A DNA stretch of 64,000 bases from Nocardia grenadensis NBRC 108939. GTDB taxonomy: Bacteria > Actinomycetota > Actinomycetes > Mycobacteriales > Mycobacteriaceae. Shown here piece by piece: positions 34,887-44,238 of the stretch; the first letter of the stretch is position 1; every line of letters begins with the position of its first letter. The notes below the pieces were generated by a model. It was not told the DNA's origin and made no database searches. It was given only the letters and a program-made list of their open reading frames with translations. Location: positions 124,001-188,000 of the forward strand of contig NZ_BDCJ01000003.1 in the NCBI RefSeq assembly GCF_001613445.1, given 5' to 3'. The translations under genes and the position numbers were made by a program.

Positions 34887-35068
34887 AGCTGCTTCGCTTT
34901 CGTTCGACGGACGATCGGGCCGTGAAATCCGGCAATCTGCGGTGGATCCGGAACAGCGGTGTTTCGGGTGAGCCGCCCTGCCGGGCGCGCGCTCGAGCCT
35001 AGCCCAGCCGCCGCCCCGATCCGCCCTCCCGCCCGTGGGAGCGGCCGGTCGGCCCGGCACCTGGCGCG

Positions 35069-35147
35069 TCAGCCGCGGAACGCGCGCCGGTAGGCCGCGG
35101 GCGTGGTGCCGAGTAGCGTGTGGAAGCGGCGCCGCAGGTACGCCTGG
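35069..35147 (-). pseudogene. C-terminal fragment of an AraC/GlxA-type regulator
   Basis: The last 25 codons of an AraC-family gene remain: DQAYLRRRFHTLLGTTPAAY then RRAFRG and TGA, the second helix-turn-helix and tail of such regulators. Everything upstream has been replaced by the cupin pseudogene on the opposite strand, so the junction at about 35147 is a deletion or rearrangement point. Confidence 0.65.
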
Positions 35148-35443
35148 TCCACCCTGGCCGACGCACCCGTCCGGGAGCTGTTCCCGGTATCCGCCTGCGC
35201 TCACTGCGGTCCGGCCGCGACGGTGCCTCGGCCCATGTTCTCGAGATGGCACCCGGCCGCCGGTGGGAGTGCGTCGACGTGCACCGGCCCGGCCGGAAGA
35301 AGTGTTCGTGGTGTCCGGCAACGTCAACGACGGAGTCCGTGACCACCCGGCCGGATCGTTCATCCACGCACCGGCCGGGTCCTGGCACATATCGCAGACC
35401 GTGACGGGTTGTGCGCTGCTCGTTTTTCCAGCCCGAAGGCTGA
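35148..35443 (+). pseudogene. ChrR-like cupin gene broken by three frameshifts
   Basis: Reading across frames gives a ~100-residue cupin: STLADAPVRELFP, then SGRDGASAHVLEMAPGRRWE and CVDVHRPG, then EEVFVVSGNVNDGVRDHPAG and FIHAPAGSWHISQTVTGCAL, ending FFQPEG and TGA at 35443. This is the pattern of ChrR-type single cupins. Frame changes lie near 35190, 35290 and 35425. No functional start remains, because the 5' end abuts the AraC fragment. Confidence 0.65.
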
Positions 35444-35452
35444 TGCGCCGCG

Positions 35453-36334
35453 TCAGCGGGAGGAGATCAGGTCCAGCGTCTCCTCCAGAACGGAGAGCGG
35501 AACCGCGCTCGGAACCAGGATGAACTCGTCCAACCCGGCTTCCTCGGCGGCGTCCAGCGTGCGGTGCAGTGCCGCGGCGTCGTAGGTCTTCATCGAGGAC
35601 GCTGCTCCCGCGGCCGCCTCGCCACCCAGGAAGCCCAGGTATTCCGCGGTGAAATCGCGGAGCACCTCCTCGGGTTCGGGCACACCGAGCGCGTAGAAGC
35701 ATCCACTCACCAGACGCGGCGCGTCCCGGCCCGCCTCGGCCCAGGCGCGGCGCGCGGCCTCGGCGGACCAGCGGACCTCGGCGGGCACTCCGCCCACGCT
35801 GAACGCCACGACTCCGTCGGCCCACCGGGCGGCGCGCGCGAGCGATTTCGGGCCGAGGGCGCCGGCGAGCACGGGCGGTCCGCCGGTTTGCACGCACGGC
35901 GGCCCGAGCCGATCGCCTCCGGCGACGGCCGGTTCCCCGGCCCACAGCGCGCGCAACTCCGCGACCGCGCGATCCAGCCGATCGTGACGGCGTTCGAAAC
36001 CCGAGCCGAGGCTGCGATAGTCGTCGCCGCGGCCCCCGACTCCCACGCCCAGGGCGAAGCGTCCCGCGGAGAGCACATCGATCGTCGCCGCCTGTTTGGC
36101 GACCAATGCCACCGGATGAGCCGGCAGAACCGACAGGTTGGCGAAGATCCGCACCCGTTCGGTGACCGCGGCGGCCGCGGCGAGAGTCGTCCACATCTCC
36201 TGATTGTGAAAGGTCATCCGCTCGCCGCACGAGATACTGGCGACGGGGCCTTGCTCGGCGAGCCGGCACCAATCGACGGTGGCCGCCCGGTCGTACCCGC
36301 GACACATGGTGGGTAGTGCGATCCCGATATCCAT
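35453..36334 (-). CDS. LLM-class flavin (F420)-dependent oxidoreductase
   Basis: A 293-residue TIM-barrel oxidoreductase of the bacterial luciferase-like family. It starts MDIGIALPTMCRGYDRAATV; typical segments are TTLAAAAAVTERVRIFANLS, HPVALVAKQAATIDVLSAGR, FALGVGVGGRGDDYRSLG and a C-terminal barrel closing strand DEFILVPSAVPLSVLEETLD. It likely reduces or oxidises a small organic substrate with F420 or FMN; the substrate is unknown. ATG at 36334 chosen by homology; a start 18 bases upstream is possible. Confidence 0.88.
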   Translation of the reverse strand: MDIGIALPTMCRGYDRAATVDWCRLAEQGPVASISCGERMTFHNQEMWTTLAAAAAVTERVRIFANLSVLPAHPVALVAKQAATIDVLSAGRFALGVGVGGRGDDYRSLGSGFERRHDRLDRAVAELRALWAGEPAVAGGDRLGPPCVQTGGPPVLAGALGPKSLARAARWADGVVAFSVGGVPAEVRWSAEAARRAWAEAGRDAPRLVSGCFYALGVPEPEEVLRDFTAEYLGFLGGEAAAGAASSMKTYDAAALHRTLDAAEEAGLDEFILVPSAVPLSVLEETLDLISSR

Positions 36335-36415
36335 CGCCCCAGCATCGGGCAACCGAGCCCGCTTAGCAAGAACAGGTTCTAGTTTTTCCCGAGCCGGCGC
36401 CGAAGCCGGCCCGGG

Positions 36416-36736
36416 TCAGCCCCCACCGCCACCACAACCGCCACCTCCGCCACCGCCGCAGCCGCCACCGCCGCCCCCACCGCAGCCGCTGTCTCCGCCG
36501 CTGCCGCCGTCACCACCACCACTTCCGAGGTACCACCCACCGGCCGCGGCCGTGCCGGTGACACCACGTCGGCGGGAGGAACGTAGCGGAGCCCGGCTCC
36601 GCCGGAACCTGCGCACCGCGGACGCGATGGTGAGCACCACACCGACGACGATGAACCAACCGCCGACCCCGAATCCGAAGAGGTCGGTCAGTACGAGGCC
36701 CACGAGAACCGCCGCGGCAGCCGATAAGAACAGCAC
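36416..36736 (-). CDS. Small membrane protein with Cys-(Gly)7 repeat tail
   Basis: A 106-residue protein starting at GTG 36736, with GGGGAGG just upstream. Two hydrophobic segments (about residues 2-18 and 24-40) are followed by a basic stretch (RRFRRSRAPLRSSRRRG) and a Gly-rich tail. The last ~21 residues are Cys plus seven Gly, twice, then Cys plus five Gly. Gly/Cys-rich tails also end some actinobacterial TIGR04222-type membrane proteins, but the membrane part here is shorter. Possible roles include metal or thiol chemistry or surface adhesion; none is shown. Confidence 0.7.
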   Translation of the reverse strand: MLFLSAAAAVLVGLVLTDLFGFGVGGWFIVVGVVLTIASAVRRFRRSRAPLRSSRRRGVTGTAAAGGWYLGSGGGDGGSGGDSGCGGGGGGGCGGGGGGGCGGGGG

Positions 36737-37061
36737 AGAACCTCCCCGAGTGGTCGATCCACCTCAGAAGAGGCTACCCCGCAACAGCTCTCGGTGAACG
36801 TCTCCGGTGACCCGGAATTCCGTGGCGACTTCCGGGCGAGCCGCCGGTGACCAGCACATCGGCCCGTCCGCCGGTCACCGGGCCGCCCCGGAGATACCCC
36901 CCTCCGCCCGGGCCGCGGACATCACCACCCGATTATGCCCGCCGGGCAACCGGACGCCCGGGACGCAGGTAGGGTGAACGCGACAGTCGGCAAGGACGGC
37001 GGGCGCGCGGTGCCGGTCCGTCGACCGGTGAAGCGACACCCGTGCACAGATCGGTGAGTAC
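36737..37061. other. Intergenic region upstream of the desaturase
   Basis: 325 bp between divergent genes. It should contain both promoters. No operator or hairpin stood out, and no credible small gene. Confidence 0.4.
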
Positions 37062-38144
37062 ATGACGGCAAATGCCGCCACACATGTTGTTCCTGTCGAC
37101 CGGATCGAGGTCTCCGCACCTCCCGAGGCGCCGCCCCGCCCCGCACGCCACAGCGATTACGCGGTACTGCTGCGGCAGGTGCGCGACGCGGGCCTGCTGG
37201 ACCGGCGCCCTCACTACTACCTCTGGAAGGGCGGGGCCGCACTGCTGGCACTGGCCGGCGGGTGGACCGCGTTCGTCCTGGTCGGTGATTCGTGGTGGCA
37301 GCTGGCCACGGCCGCCTTCCTCGCCGCGCTCTTCGCTCAGTTCGCCTTCCTCGGCCACGATGCGGGGCATCGGCAGATCGCCGGCAGCCGCCGCGCCGAC
37401 TACCTGCTCGGCGCGCTTTTCGGCAATCTCGCCATCGGCGTGAGCATCGGCTGGTGGACGAGCAATCACAACCGGCACCACGCGCATCCCAATACCGAGG
37501 ACGCCGATCCCGACATCATGGGTGTGCTGGCCCATTCGACCGTCCGGGCGCGCACCGGGCGCGGCCTGCGCCGGCTGATCTTCCGCTACCAGGGGTGGCT
37601 CTTCTTCCCGATGCTGCTCCTGGAAGGGCTCAGCCTGCACTTCTCGAGTGTCCGGGCGATCGTACGGCGCGATATCCCCCGGCGCGGCCTGGAGGCCGCG
37701 CTTCTGGCCGCGCACGCCGTGGGGTACCTGACCGTCGTCTTCCTGGTGCTGCCGCCACTGCACGCACTCGGTTTCATCGCCGTACAGCAGGGCCTGTTCG
37801 GGCTCTACATGGGCACCACGTTCGCACCCAACCACAAGGGTATGGCGGTACTCCCGGTCGGCGATACCACCGACTACCTGCGGCGCCAGGTTCTCACCTC
37901 TCGTAACGTCCGCGGCGGGGTCGTGATCGATACCGCCTTCGGTGGTCTCAACTACCAGATCGAACACCATCTGTTTCCCTCGATGCCGCGGCCGAACCTG
38001 CGGCGTGCCCAGCCGATCGTCGCGAAATACTGCGCGGATATCGGCGTGCCCTACTGCGAGACGGGTCTGTTCGATTCCTATGCCCGGGCTCTCGGGCATT
38101 TGCACACCGTCGGCCGGGCGGCCGGACCCGAGCGGTCCGGATAG
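37062..38144 (+). CDS. Membrane fatty acid (acyl-CoA) desaturase, DesA3-like
   Basis: A 360-residue di-iron membrane desaturase. The three histidine boxes are intact: HDAGH (about residue 103-107, in FAFLGHDAGHRQIAG), HNRHHAHPN (about residue 140) and NYQIEHHLFPSMPRPNL (about residue 305). Two pairs of membrane helices lie around residues 55-100 and 220-260. DesA3-type enzymes introduce a delta-9 double bond into stearoyl-CoA, using electrons from a separate oxidoreductase. Position specificity here is inference. Transcribed alone. Confidence 0.92.
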   Translation: MTANAATHVVPVDRIEVSAPPEAPPRPARHSDYAVLLRQVRDAGLLDRRPHYYLWKGGAALLALAGGWTAFVLVGDSWWQLATAAFLAALFAQFAFLGHDAGHRQIAGSRRADYLLGALFGNLAIGVSIGWWTSNHNRHHAHPNTEDADPDIMGVLAHSTVRARTGRGLRRLIFRYQGWLFFPMLLLEGLSLHFSSVRAIVRRDIPRRGLEAALLAAHAVGYLTVVFLVLPPLHALGFIAVQQGLFGLYMGTTFAPNHKGMAVLPVGDTTDYLRRQVLTSRNVRGGVVIDTAFGGLNYQIEHHLFPSMPRPNLRRAQPIVAKYCADIGVPYCETGLFDSYARALGHLHTVGRAAGPERSG

Positions 38145-38186
38145 CCGGATCTCCCACACGCGGCCGCTTCCGGCTCGTGGCGATCT

Positions 38187-39419
38187 TCAGCGAGACCGTG
38201 GTCCGGCGGTGACAGGCAGGGCGGTCAGGCCGTGTAGGGCGAGTCCCTTCCGCGCCACCGCCGGCCCCGCCTGGGTCAGCGCCGGAAACGCGCGCAGCAG
38301 CGCGGGGAAAGCGAGCTGGGCTTCCAGCCGGGCCAGCGGCGCCCCCAGGCAGTAGTGCACACCGCCGCCGAACGACAGCGGCGGTTCGCCCGCCCGGTCC
38401 AGGCGCAGTACGTCCGGTTCGGCGAAGACCTCGGGATCCCGATTGGCCGCGCCCAGCAGCAGGACGACCCGCTGTCCGGCGGGCAGTGTGAGACCACCGC
38501 TGTGCAGTTCCTCCGGCGCGGTGCGGGAGGTGAGCAGCTGCACCGGCGAGTCGTAGCGCAACAACTCCTCGGTCGCCGGACCGGCCAGCTCGGGGTTCTC
38601 CCGCAGCAATGCCGCCTGGTCCGGGTGTTCGAGCAGCGCGACCAGGCCGTTGGCGAGCAACCCGGTGGTGGTCTCGAACCCCGCGGCGAACAGCAGGGCC
38701 GCCATGGTGCTCAGTTCGTCGTCGTCCAGGCGCGCACCGTCGGCAGCCGGTACGGCCAGGGCCGACAGTAGATCGTCGCGTGGCTCCCGGCGCCGCCGCG
38801 CTGCCAGATCGCGCAGATAGTCACTGATTTCGGCGGCCGCGTCGTCGGCTCTGGCAACGCCCGGGCCGTCCAGTACATCGAGCACCCCCGTCCAGTCCCG
38901 CACCAGCGGCTGGAAGCGGAGCCGGTCGGCTTCGGGCACCCCGAGCAGCTCACCGATCACCGTGACCGGCAACGGGAACGCGAAAGCGTCCACGAAATCC
39001 ACCGCGCCGGGCCCGGCCAGATCGCCGAGCAACCGGTCGACGGTACGGGCGATCGCCCGGCGCAGCCCGGCCACTCGCCGCGCGGTGAAAGCGCCGGAGA
39101 CCAATCTGCGCAGCCGGGTGTGATCGGGCGGATTGCGGACCAGCATGCTGGTGAACATCAGTCGCAGGCCCGGGTGTTCGCGCCAGTCGGCGAACCCGGC
39201 GGCGGCGAGTCCGTGTTCCGGCCGCTTCAGCAGCCGATGATCGCGCGCCAGGGTGGTGGCGAGCCGGTAACCGCTGACCACGAGTGTCCCGTCCGGAGTG
39301 TGGGCGGCGGGACCGAGTTCGCGCAGCTTCCGGTACAGCGGATACGGGTCGGCCTGTCCGGCCGGTGCGGTGAGCGCGGATATCAGTTCGCCTACTGTGT
39401 TCGCGATCTTCGTCGTCAT
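38187..39419 (-). CDS. Cytochrome P450
   Basis: A 410-residue bacterial class I P450. I-helix oxygen-activation motif FAAGFETTTGLL; K-helix ExxR in EELLRYD (A-T-E-E-L-L-R); heme-binding loop FGGGVHYCLGAPLARLEAQL with the axial Cys; the C-helix has WREHPGLRLMFTSMLVRNPPDHTRLRRLVSGAFT. It is soluble and needs a ferredoxin and reductase not encoded next to it. The substrate is unknown. ATG at 39419 is preferred over earlier in-frame starts because GGGGG precedes it. Convergent with the desaturase. Confidence 0.93.
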   Translation of the reverse strand: MTTKIANTVGELISALTAPAGQADPYPLYRKLRELGPAAHTPDGTLVVSGYRLATTLARDHRLLKRPEHGLAAAGFADWREHPGLRLMFTSMLVRNPPDHTRLRRLVSGAFTARRVAGLRRAIARTVDRLLGDLAGPGAVDFVDAFAFPLPVTVIGELLGVPEADRLRFQPLVRDWTGVLDVLDGPGVARADDAAAEISDYLRDLAARRRREPRDDLLSALAVPAADGARLDDDELSTMAALLFAAGFETTTGLLANGLVALLEHPDQAALLRENPELAGPATEELLRYDSPVQLLTSRTAPEELHSGGLTLPAGQRVVLLLGAANRDPEVFAEPDVLRLDRAGEPPLSFGGGVHYCLGAPLARLEAQLAFPALLRAFPALTQAGPAVARKGLALHGLTALPVTAGPRSR

Positions 39420-39515
39420 GGTCACCCCCGGTTCGTGGTGTCTCGGAGCGTCCACGACGAGCCTACTCCCGAACGTGCTCCCCACACCCCGTCCACGGCC
39501 GAATCCCCCACGGAA

Positions 39516-41222
39516 TCAATCGCATACGGCACCGTTCGAGGCCGAGCCCACCAGTCGCGCATACTTGGCGAGCACCCCCCGGGTGTAACGGGGTGGCAGT
39601 GGCGCCCAGCCTTCACCGCGGCCGGTGAGCGTCGCCGGATCCACGAGCAGGTCCAGGGTTCCCGCCCCGACGTCGAGCCGGATCCGGTCACCGTCCCGGA
39701 CGAACGCGATCGGGCCGCCGTCGACCGCCTCCGGGGCGACATGGCCGACACACAGACCGGTGGTACCGCCGGAGAACCGTCCGTCGGTCAGCAGCAGGAC
39801 ATCCTTGCCGAGTCCGGCACCTTTGATCGCCGCCGTGATGGCCAGCATCTCCCGCATCCCGGGGCCGCCCTTGGGCCCCTCGTAGCGGATGACCACCACA
39901 TCGCCGGCCGAGATGGTCCCGTCTTCCAGGGCGTCCATCGCGGCCCGTTCCCGGTCGAAAACCCGTGCGGTGCCCTCGAAGACATCGGATTCGAATCCCG
40001 CCGATTTGACCACGGCACCGCCGGGCGCGAGCGAACCCCGCAGGATCGTGATACCGCCGGTCGGATGGATGGGCGCCGACAGCGCGCGCACCACCTTGCC
40101 GTCCGGATCGGGCGGCGCGATATCGGCCAGGTTCTCGGCCACCGTCCGGCCCGTGACGGTGAGACAGTCACCGTGCAGGAGTCCGGCATCCAGTAGGGCT
40201 TTCATGAGCACGGGCACGCCGCCCACCCGGTCGATATCGGTCATCACATGCCGGCCGAACGGTTTCACATCGGCCAGATGCGGGACGCGGCGGCCGACCC
40301 GGGCGAAATCGTCGAGGCTCAGTGCCACGCCGGCCTCATGCGCGATCGCCAGCAGATGCAGTACGGCATTGGTGGATCCACCGAAGGCCATCACCACCGC
40401 GATGGCGTTCTCGAACGCCTCCTGGGTCAGGATATCGGAGGTGGTGATGCCGCGCCGGATCAGTTCGATCACGGCCTGCCCGCTGCGCCGGGCGTAGCCG
40501 TCACGCCGGCGGTCGGTGGCCGGCGGCGCCGCGCTGCCGGGCAGCGACATCCCCAGCGCTTCCGCCGCGCTGGCCATCGTATTCGCGGTGTACATTCCCC
40601 CGCAGGCGCCCTCACCGGGGCAGATGGCCCGCTCGATCGCGTCCACATCGGCCCGGCTCATGAGACCGCGTGAACAGGCGCCCACCGCCTCGAAGGCGTC
40701 GATGATGGTCACCTCGCGTTCGCTGCCGTCGGACAGTTTCGCGACACCGGGCAGGATGGAACCGGCATAGAGGAATACGCTCGCCAGGTTCAGCCGGGCC
40801 GCGGCCATGAGCATGCCGGGCAGCGATTTGTCGCAGCCGGCGAGCAGCACCGACCCGTCGAGCCGTTCGGCCTGCATCACGGTCTCCACGCTGTCGGCGA
40901 TCACCTCTCGCGAGACCAGGGAGAAATGCATTCCCTCGTGCCCCATGGAGATACCGTCGGAGACCGAGATGGTGCCGAACTGCATCGGGAAACCACCCGC
41001 GGCGAATACGCCGTCCTTACATCCACCGGCGAGCCGGTCGAGCGACAGATTGCAGGGCGTGATCTCGTTCCACGAGGAGGCCACGCCGATCTGGGCTTTG
41101 CCCCAGTCGTCGTCGCCCATACCGACCGCGCGCAGCATGCCGCGGGCCGCGGTCTTCTCCAGCCCGTCGGTGACATCGCGGCTGCGCGGTTTCATTTCGG
41201 GAGTATTCGGTTCGGAAGCCAC
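39516..41222 (-). CDS. ilvD: Dihydroxy-acid dehydratase
   Basis: A 568-residue iron-sulfur enzyme of valine/isoleucine synthesis that dehydrates 2,3-dihydroxy-acids to 2-oxo acids. Cluster ligand motifs: [12 protein letters not shown] and [16 protein letters not shown]; also [47 protein letters not shown] and [22 protein letters not shown] at 41222 is preferred because GGAGGA lies ten bases upstream; an internal ATG at 41195 is an alternative. Length is normal. Single gene, upstream of it lies a MarR remnant on the same strand. Confidence 0.95.
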   Translation of the reverse strand: MASEPNTPEMKPRSRDVTDGLEKTAARGMLRAVGMGDDDWGKAQIGVASSWNEITPCNLSLDRLAGGCKDGVFAAGGFPMQFGTISVSDGISMGHEGMHFSLVSREVIADSVETVMQAERLDGSVLLAGCDKSLPGMLMAAARLNLASVFLYAGSILPGVAKLSDGSEREVTIIDAFEAVGACSRGLMSRADVDAIERAICPGEGACGGMYTANTMASAAEALGMSLPGSAAPPATDRRRDGYARRSGQAVIELIRRGITTSDILTQEAFENAIAVVMAFGGSTNAVLHLLAIAHEAGVALSLDDFARVGRRVPHLADVKPFGRHVMTDIDRVGGVPVLMKALLDAGLLHGDCLTVTGRTVAENLADIAPPDPDGKVVRALSAPIHPTGGITILRGSLAPGGAVVKSAGFESDVFEGTARVFDRERAAMDALEDGTISAGDVVVIRYEGPKGGPGMREMLAITAAIKGAGLGKDVLLLTDGRFSGGTTGLCVGHVAPEAVDGGPIAFVRDGDRIRLDVGAGTLDLLVDPATLTGRGEGWAPLPPRYTRGVLAKYARLVGSASNGAVCD

Positions 41223-41320
41223 GGGGCCATCATCCTCCTCCACCCCCGCAACACCGCCGGACCACGCCCGGCGACGGTCCGTCTTCCCCGCGCGGACGGC
41301 GTGGCGGCGCCCGACCGTCC

Positions 41321-41618
41321 TCATTCCGCGCCGGTGGCGGCAGTCGTCCCGGGCACGTTGATCAGGTCCGCGAACTCGTCGAGCAACTCGACCATCCGGC
41401 GACAGGTGGGGTAGTTCGCTGTCCAGCGCGTGATCGATCGGCGCCCGCCCCCGGGCCCGGAAATCTTCTTCCACGCCCCCGGCTCGACGGTGACCAGCAC
41501 GCGCCGACCGTCGCGGGGGCCCGGCGCCGTGCTCAGTAGGCGCTGCTCACGGAACCGGGCGACGATCCGCGAGACCAGGCTCTGCGCAATGGCCGTCCGC
41601 TCGGTGATATCGCGGAAG
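41321..41618 (-). pseudogene. 5'-truncated and frameshifted MarR-family regulator
   Basis: A winged-helix segment reads DITERTAIAQSLVSRIVARF then [20 protein letters not shown]. It then shifts frame ([26 protein letters not shown]) and returns to the first frame for [17 protein letters not shown] to the stop at 41321. This is the recognition helix, wing and dimerisation end of a MarR protein. The N-terminal third and start are missing because the divergent CPT-like gene begins just upstream. Confidence 0.6.
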
Positions 41619-41691
41619 TATCGCTTTCGGCCCGGAGACCGGGCCGCGAACTCTTTCGGAAGCCCCGCGGCCGCACGGTTACCGTTGTCCG

Positions 41692-42294
41692 GTGCACAGT
41701 CCCGAACTCCCCTGCCGGGTCATCTTCCTCAACGGAACATCGAGCTCCGGTAAGACGACGCTGGCCCGGGCCATCCAGGACGAGAGCCATATTCCGTTCG
41801 TCTACTGGGGAATCGACACCCTGTTCGGGTTGGTGCCGCCGAACTGGGGTGGTGGGCGGGACGGCCCGCGCAGCCGCGACGGATTCTGGTACGACCGCAC
41901 GGGACACGACGCGCAGGACCGGCCGGCGGTGGTCATCCGCTACGGCGACGTCGGACGCCGGATGTTGCGCTCGGCGTGTGCCGCGGCCGCCGCGTTCGCC
42001 CACGGCGGTGACCATCTCGTCGTCGACGAGATGTTGCTGACCCCGGATCTGCTGTCGATATGGCTGGATGCCCTGTCCGGCTTGGATGTCCAGCTGGTCC
42101 GGGTCACCTGTCCGCCGGCTGTCGCCGACCGGCGGGAGCTGGCGCGCGGCCACCCGGCCGGATTGGCGCGGGGCCACCTGCCGACCGTCCATCAGCACGG
42201 CCACCCCTACGACACGGTGGTGGATACCACCGCGGGGACCCCCGCCGAACTGGCCCGGGCCGTGCTGCGCCGGGAGCGGACAGTACTCGGGTGA
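41692..42294 (+). CDS. Chloramphenicol phosphotransferase-like (CPT family) P-loop kinase
   Basis: A 200-residue cytosolic kinase starting at GTG 41692. The P-loop is IFLNGTSSSGKTTLARAIQD; a conserved acidic residue follows in VYWGIDTLF; the later motif HLVVDEMLL and the Arg-rich lid (RRELARGHPAGLARGHLPTVH) are typical of the CPT family. The best-known member phosphorylates chloramphenicol as self-resistance, but most homologues have unknown small-molecule or polyol substrates. Resistance should not be assumed from sequence. Confidence 0.85.
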   Translation: MHSPELPCRVIFLNGTSSSGKTTLARAIQDESHIPFVYWGIDTLFGLVPPNWGGGRDGPRSRDGFWYDRTGHDAQDRPAVVIRYGDVGRRMLRSACAAAAAFAHGGDHLVVDEMLLTPDLLSIWLDALSGLDVQLVRVTCPPAVADRRELARGHPAGLARGHLPTVHQHGHPYDTVVDTTAGTPAELARAVLRRERTVLG

Positions 42295-42303
42295 CGCCGG
42301 TCC

Positions 42304-43077
42304 TCAGCTCGTCGGTGAGCCGCCGGACACGAGGACCGGGGTGATCAGGTCCGCTATCTCGCGTGCGTGCTCGTCGAGATAGAAATGGCCGCCCGGGAAC
42401 AGCCGGACCGCGAAATCACCGCTCGTGTGCTCGCGCCACCGCGCCAGTTGCTCCGGGGTCGTCGTCGGATCGGAGCGCCCGAGCAGGGCGACGATATCGC
42501 AGCGCAGCCGCTCACCTTCCCGATACCGGTACGTTTCGACCGCTCGATAGTCGTTGCGCACCGCAGGCAGCACCATTTCGGCGAGCGCGGGCTCGTCGCG
42601 CAGGATGGTGACCGTGGCCGGGTCGTTCGCGAGGCGCTCGAGCTCGGCGATAAGTTCGGTATCGGTCCCGCGATGCAGGGTGCCCTGGTCGACGAACGCC
42701 GGGTCCGGGCGCCCGGAGACGAACAGCGCGGCAACCGGCCGCCCGCGCGCCTCCAGTCGCCGGGCCGTTTCGAACGCGACAGTGGCACCCATACTGTGTC
42801 CGAACAGCACCGGGCCCCCGGGCACGAGGGACTCGGTGGCCGCGGCGAGATGATCGGCCAGATCGCTGATCGAGGAAACGAACCCCTCACCGATCCGGTT
42901 CTGACGCCCCGGATACTGCGCCGCGTAGACCGATGGGCCGGGTCCGAAGCTCGCCGCGAGGTCACGGTAGCTCGTGGCCGAACCACCGCCCGGCGGGAAA
43001 CAGACCAGCGCGGAATATCCGGTGCGGCCCGGCTTCAGTTCGCGCAGCCAGCGCTGCTGCTCGACATCATTCGGCAC
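42304..43077 (-). CDS. Type II thioesterase (TEII) for nonribosomal peptide/polyketide synthesis
   Basis: A 257-residue alpha/beta hydrolase of the GrsT/TesA group. Oxyanion segment ALVCFPPGGGSATSYRDLA, nucleophile elbow LFGHSMGATVAFE, catalytic Asp in ALLGRSDPTTTPEQL and His in RLFPGGHFYLDEH. TEII enzymes unload mis-primed or stalled acyl groups from carrier proteins. The nearest assembly line is the NRPS beginning at 51274, in the same orientation and 8 kb away, so it likely serves it. GTG at 43077 follows GGGAGGAAG. Confidence 0.93.
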   Translation of the reverse strand: MPNDVEQQRWLRELKPGRTGYSALVCFPPGGGSATSYRDLAASFGPGPSVYAAQYPGRQNRIGEGFVSSISDLADHLAAATESLVPGGPVLFGHSMGATVAFETARRLEARGRPVAALFVSGRPDPAFVDQGTLHRGTDTELIAELERLANDPATVTILRDEPALAEMVLPAVRNDYRAVETYRYREGERLRCDIVALLGRSDPTTTPEQLARWREHTSGDFAVRLFPGGHFYLDEHAREIADLITPVLVSGGSPTS

Positions 43078-43253
43078 AGATATCTTCCTCCCTCTCGCCA
43101 CCGCTGCCCGCGGACCTCGTCGACCCGGTCCGGTGTCGAGCGTCCCATAGTGGAAGGAATACGGGCACCGGCGGTGCGGGAGTCGTGACAGGGCCGGACG
43201 CCCGCTACGTCCGGCCCCGCCGGCAGCGAATCGATACCGCGGCGGTGTCCGGC

Positions 43254-43793
43254 CTAGTTCGGCTCGATGAGCTGGATCTCGAGCTCGATCTCGACCGCAT
43301 CGCTCAGCAGTCCGGGCGCCGGTTGCCCGACACCGGACTCGGTGCGCTTGATGGTGCCGGTCGCGGAGAAACCGGCGTGGCGTTCGCCGCCGGGACCGAA
43401 ATCGCCGATCCTGCCCCACTCGACGTCCAGGGTGACCGGCCGGGTGACATCCCCCAGAGTGACCTCGCCCACCACAGTGAACGATTCGGCGATACGGACC
43501 GGTTCGACGGCTCGGAAGGTCAGGGTCGGACGGTTGGCGACATCGAGGAAATCGGCGGCGCGCACATGGGCGTCCCGGTCGGGGTTGCCGGTATCGAACG
43601 AGTCGAGGTGCACCGTCGCGCCGAGGGTCGCGGCGCCGGAGTCGTCCACGACGAACTCGGTCTCGAAGCGGGTGAAGCCTCCGCGCACCTTGGCGATACC
43701 GAGATGCCGCACGGTGAAGGCGACCGAGGAGTGCGCGGTGTCGAGCGCCCAGGCGCCGGGACGCAGCGTGGTGGTTTCCGGTGGTGTGGTCAT
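43254..43793 (-). CDS. YceI family protein
   Basis: A 179-residue lipocalin-like barrel protein. Core pattern: WALDTAHSSVAFTVRHLGIAKVRGGFTRFE, then ATLGATVHLDSFDTGNPDRDAHVRAADFLDV and the ending FSATGTIKRTESGVGQP. There is no signal peptide, as is common for actinobacterial members. YceI proteins bind isoprenoid or amphiphilic lipids. The start at 43793 is chosen by homology (MTTPPETTTL); in-frame ATG at 43805 is possible. Confidence 0.9.
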   Translation of the reverse strand: MTTPPETTTLRPGAWALDTAHSSVAFTVRHLGIAKVRGGFTRFETEFVVDDSGAATLGATVHLDSFDTGNPDRDAHVRAADFLDVANRPTLTFRAVEPVRIAESFTVVGEVTLGDVTRPVTLDVEWGRIGDFGPGGERHAGFSATGTIKRTESGVGQPAPGLLSDAVEIELEIQLIEPN

Positions 43794-43799
43794 ACCATC

Positions 43800-44238
43800 G
43801 ACCATCGCCGGACCGAGGTCCGGCTACCAGACTCCGCTGGGCCTGCTGGACGACCGGGACGCGGTAAACCTCGCCCGTTACGTCTACGAGCATCCGATGG
43901 CACGAAGAACACTGCGCAACTGGGCCGAGGCCGCCGATACCTTCGCCGAGACGCTGCGCCGCGCGAGCCTGCGCTGGCCCGGCGACGCCGGCCTGCGGGA
44001 GACGATCGACATCCTGCACACAATTCCCGAGTTCGCGGCCCGCTGGCGTCCGCAAGGACCGGGGCATCCGGTGACGTCGACCCTGCGCTTCGACCACCCG
44101 CAACTGGGTGCGGTCGACGCACCATTCGAGACACTGGAGAGTGGCCAGGAGCAGAGCGTGGTGGTCTGGCTCGTGGCCCGCGTCCCCGTCGCCGATCGAA
44201 CGCTGCGCCTGGTGCCACCGCAGGCCGCCGGGCAGTAG
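43800..44238 (+). pseudogene. Truncated regulator: MmyB-like ligand-binding domain without HTH
   Basis: The frame up to TAG 44236-44238 carries a segment typical of MmyB-type sensor domains: DDRDAVNLARYVYEHPMARR, LRNWAEAADTFAETLRRASL and RWPGDAGLRETIDILHTIPE, then a ligand-domain end (LRFDHPQLGAVDAPFETLES, QSVVVWLV). The N-terminal XRE helix-turn-helix is missing: sequence before 43800 is the YceI gene on the other strand, and no start codon fits. Most likely the 3' part of a broken XRE/MmyB regulator. Confidence 0.55.

Noticed and set aside
41692..42294. Annotating the CPT-like kinase as chloramphenicol resistance
   Set aside because: Only the family fold is supported; most members are not resistance enzymes and no self-resistance context is present.
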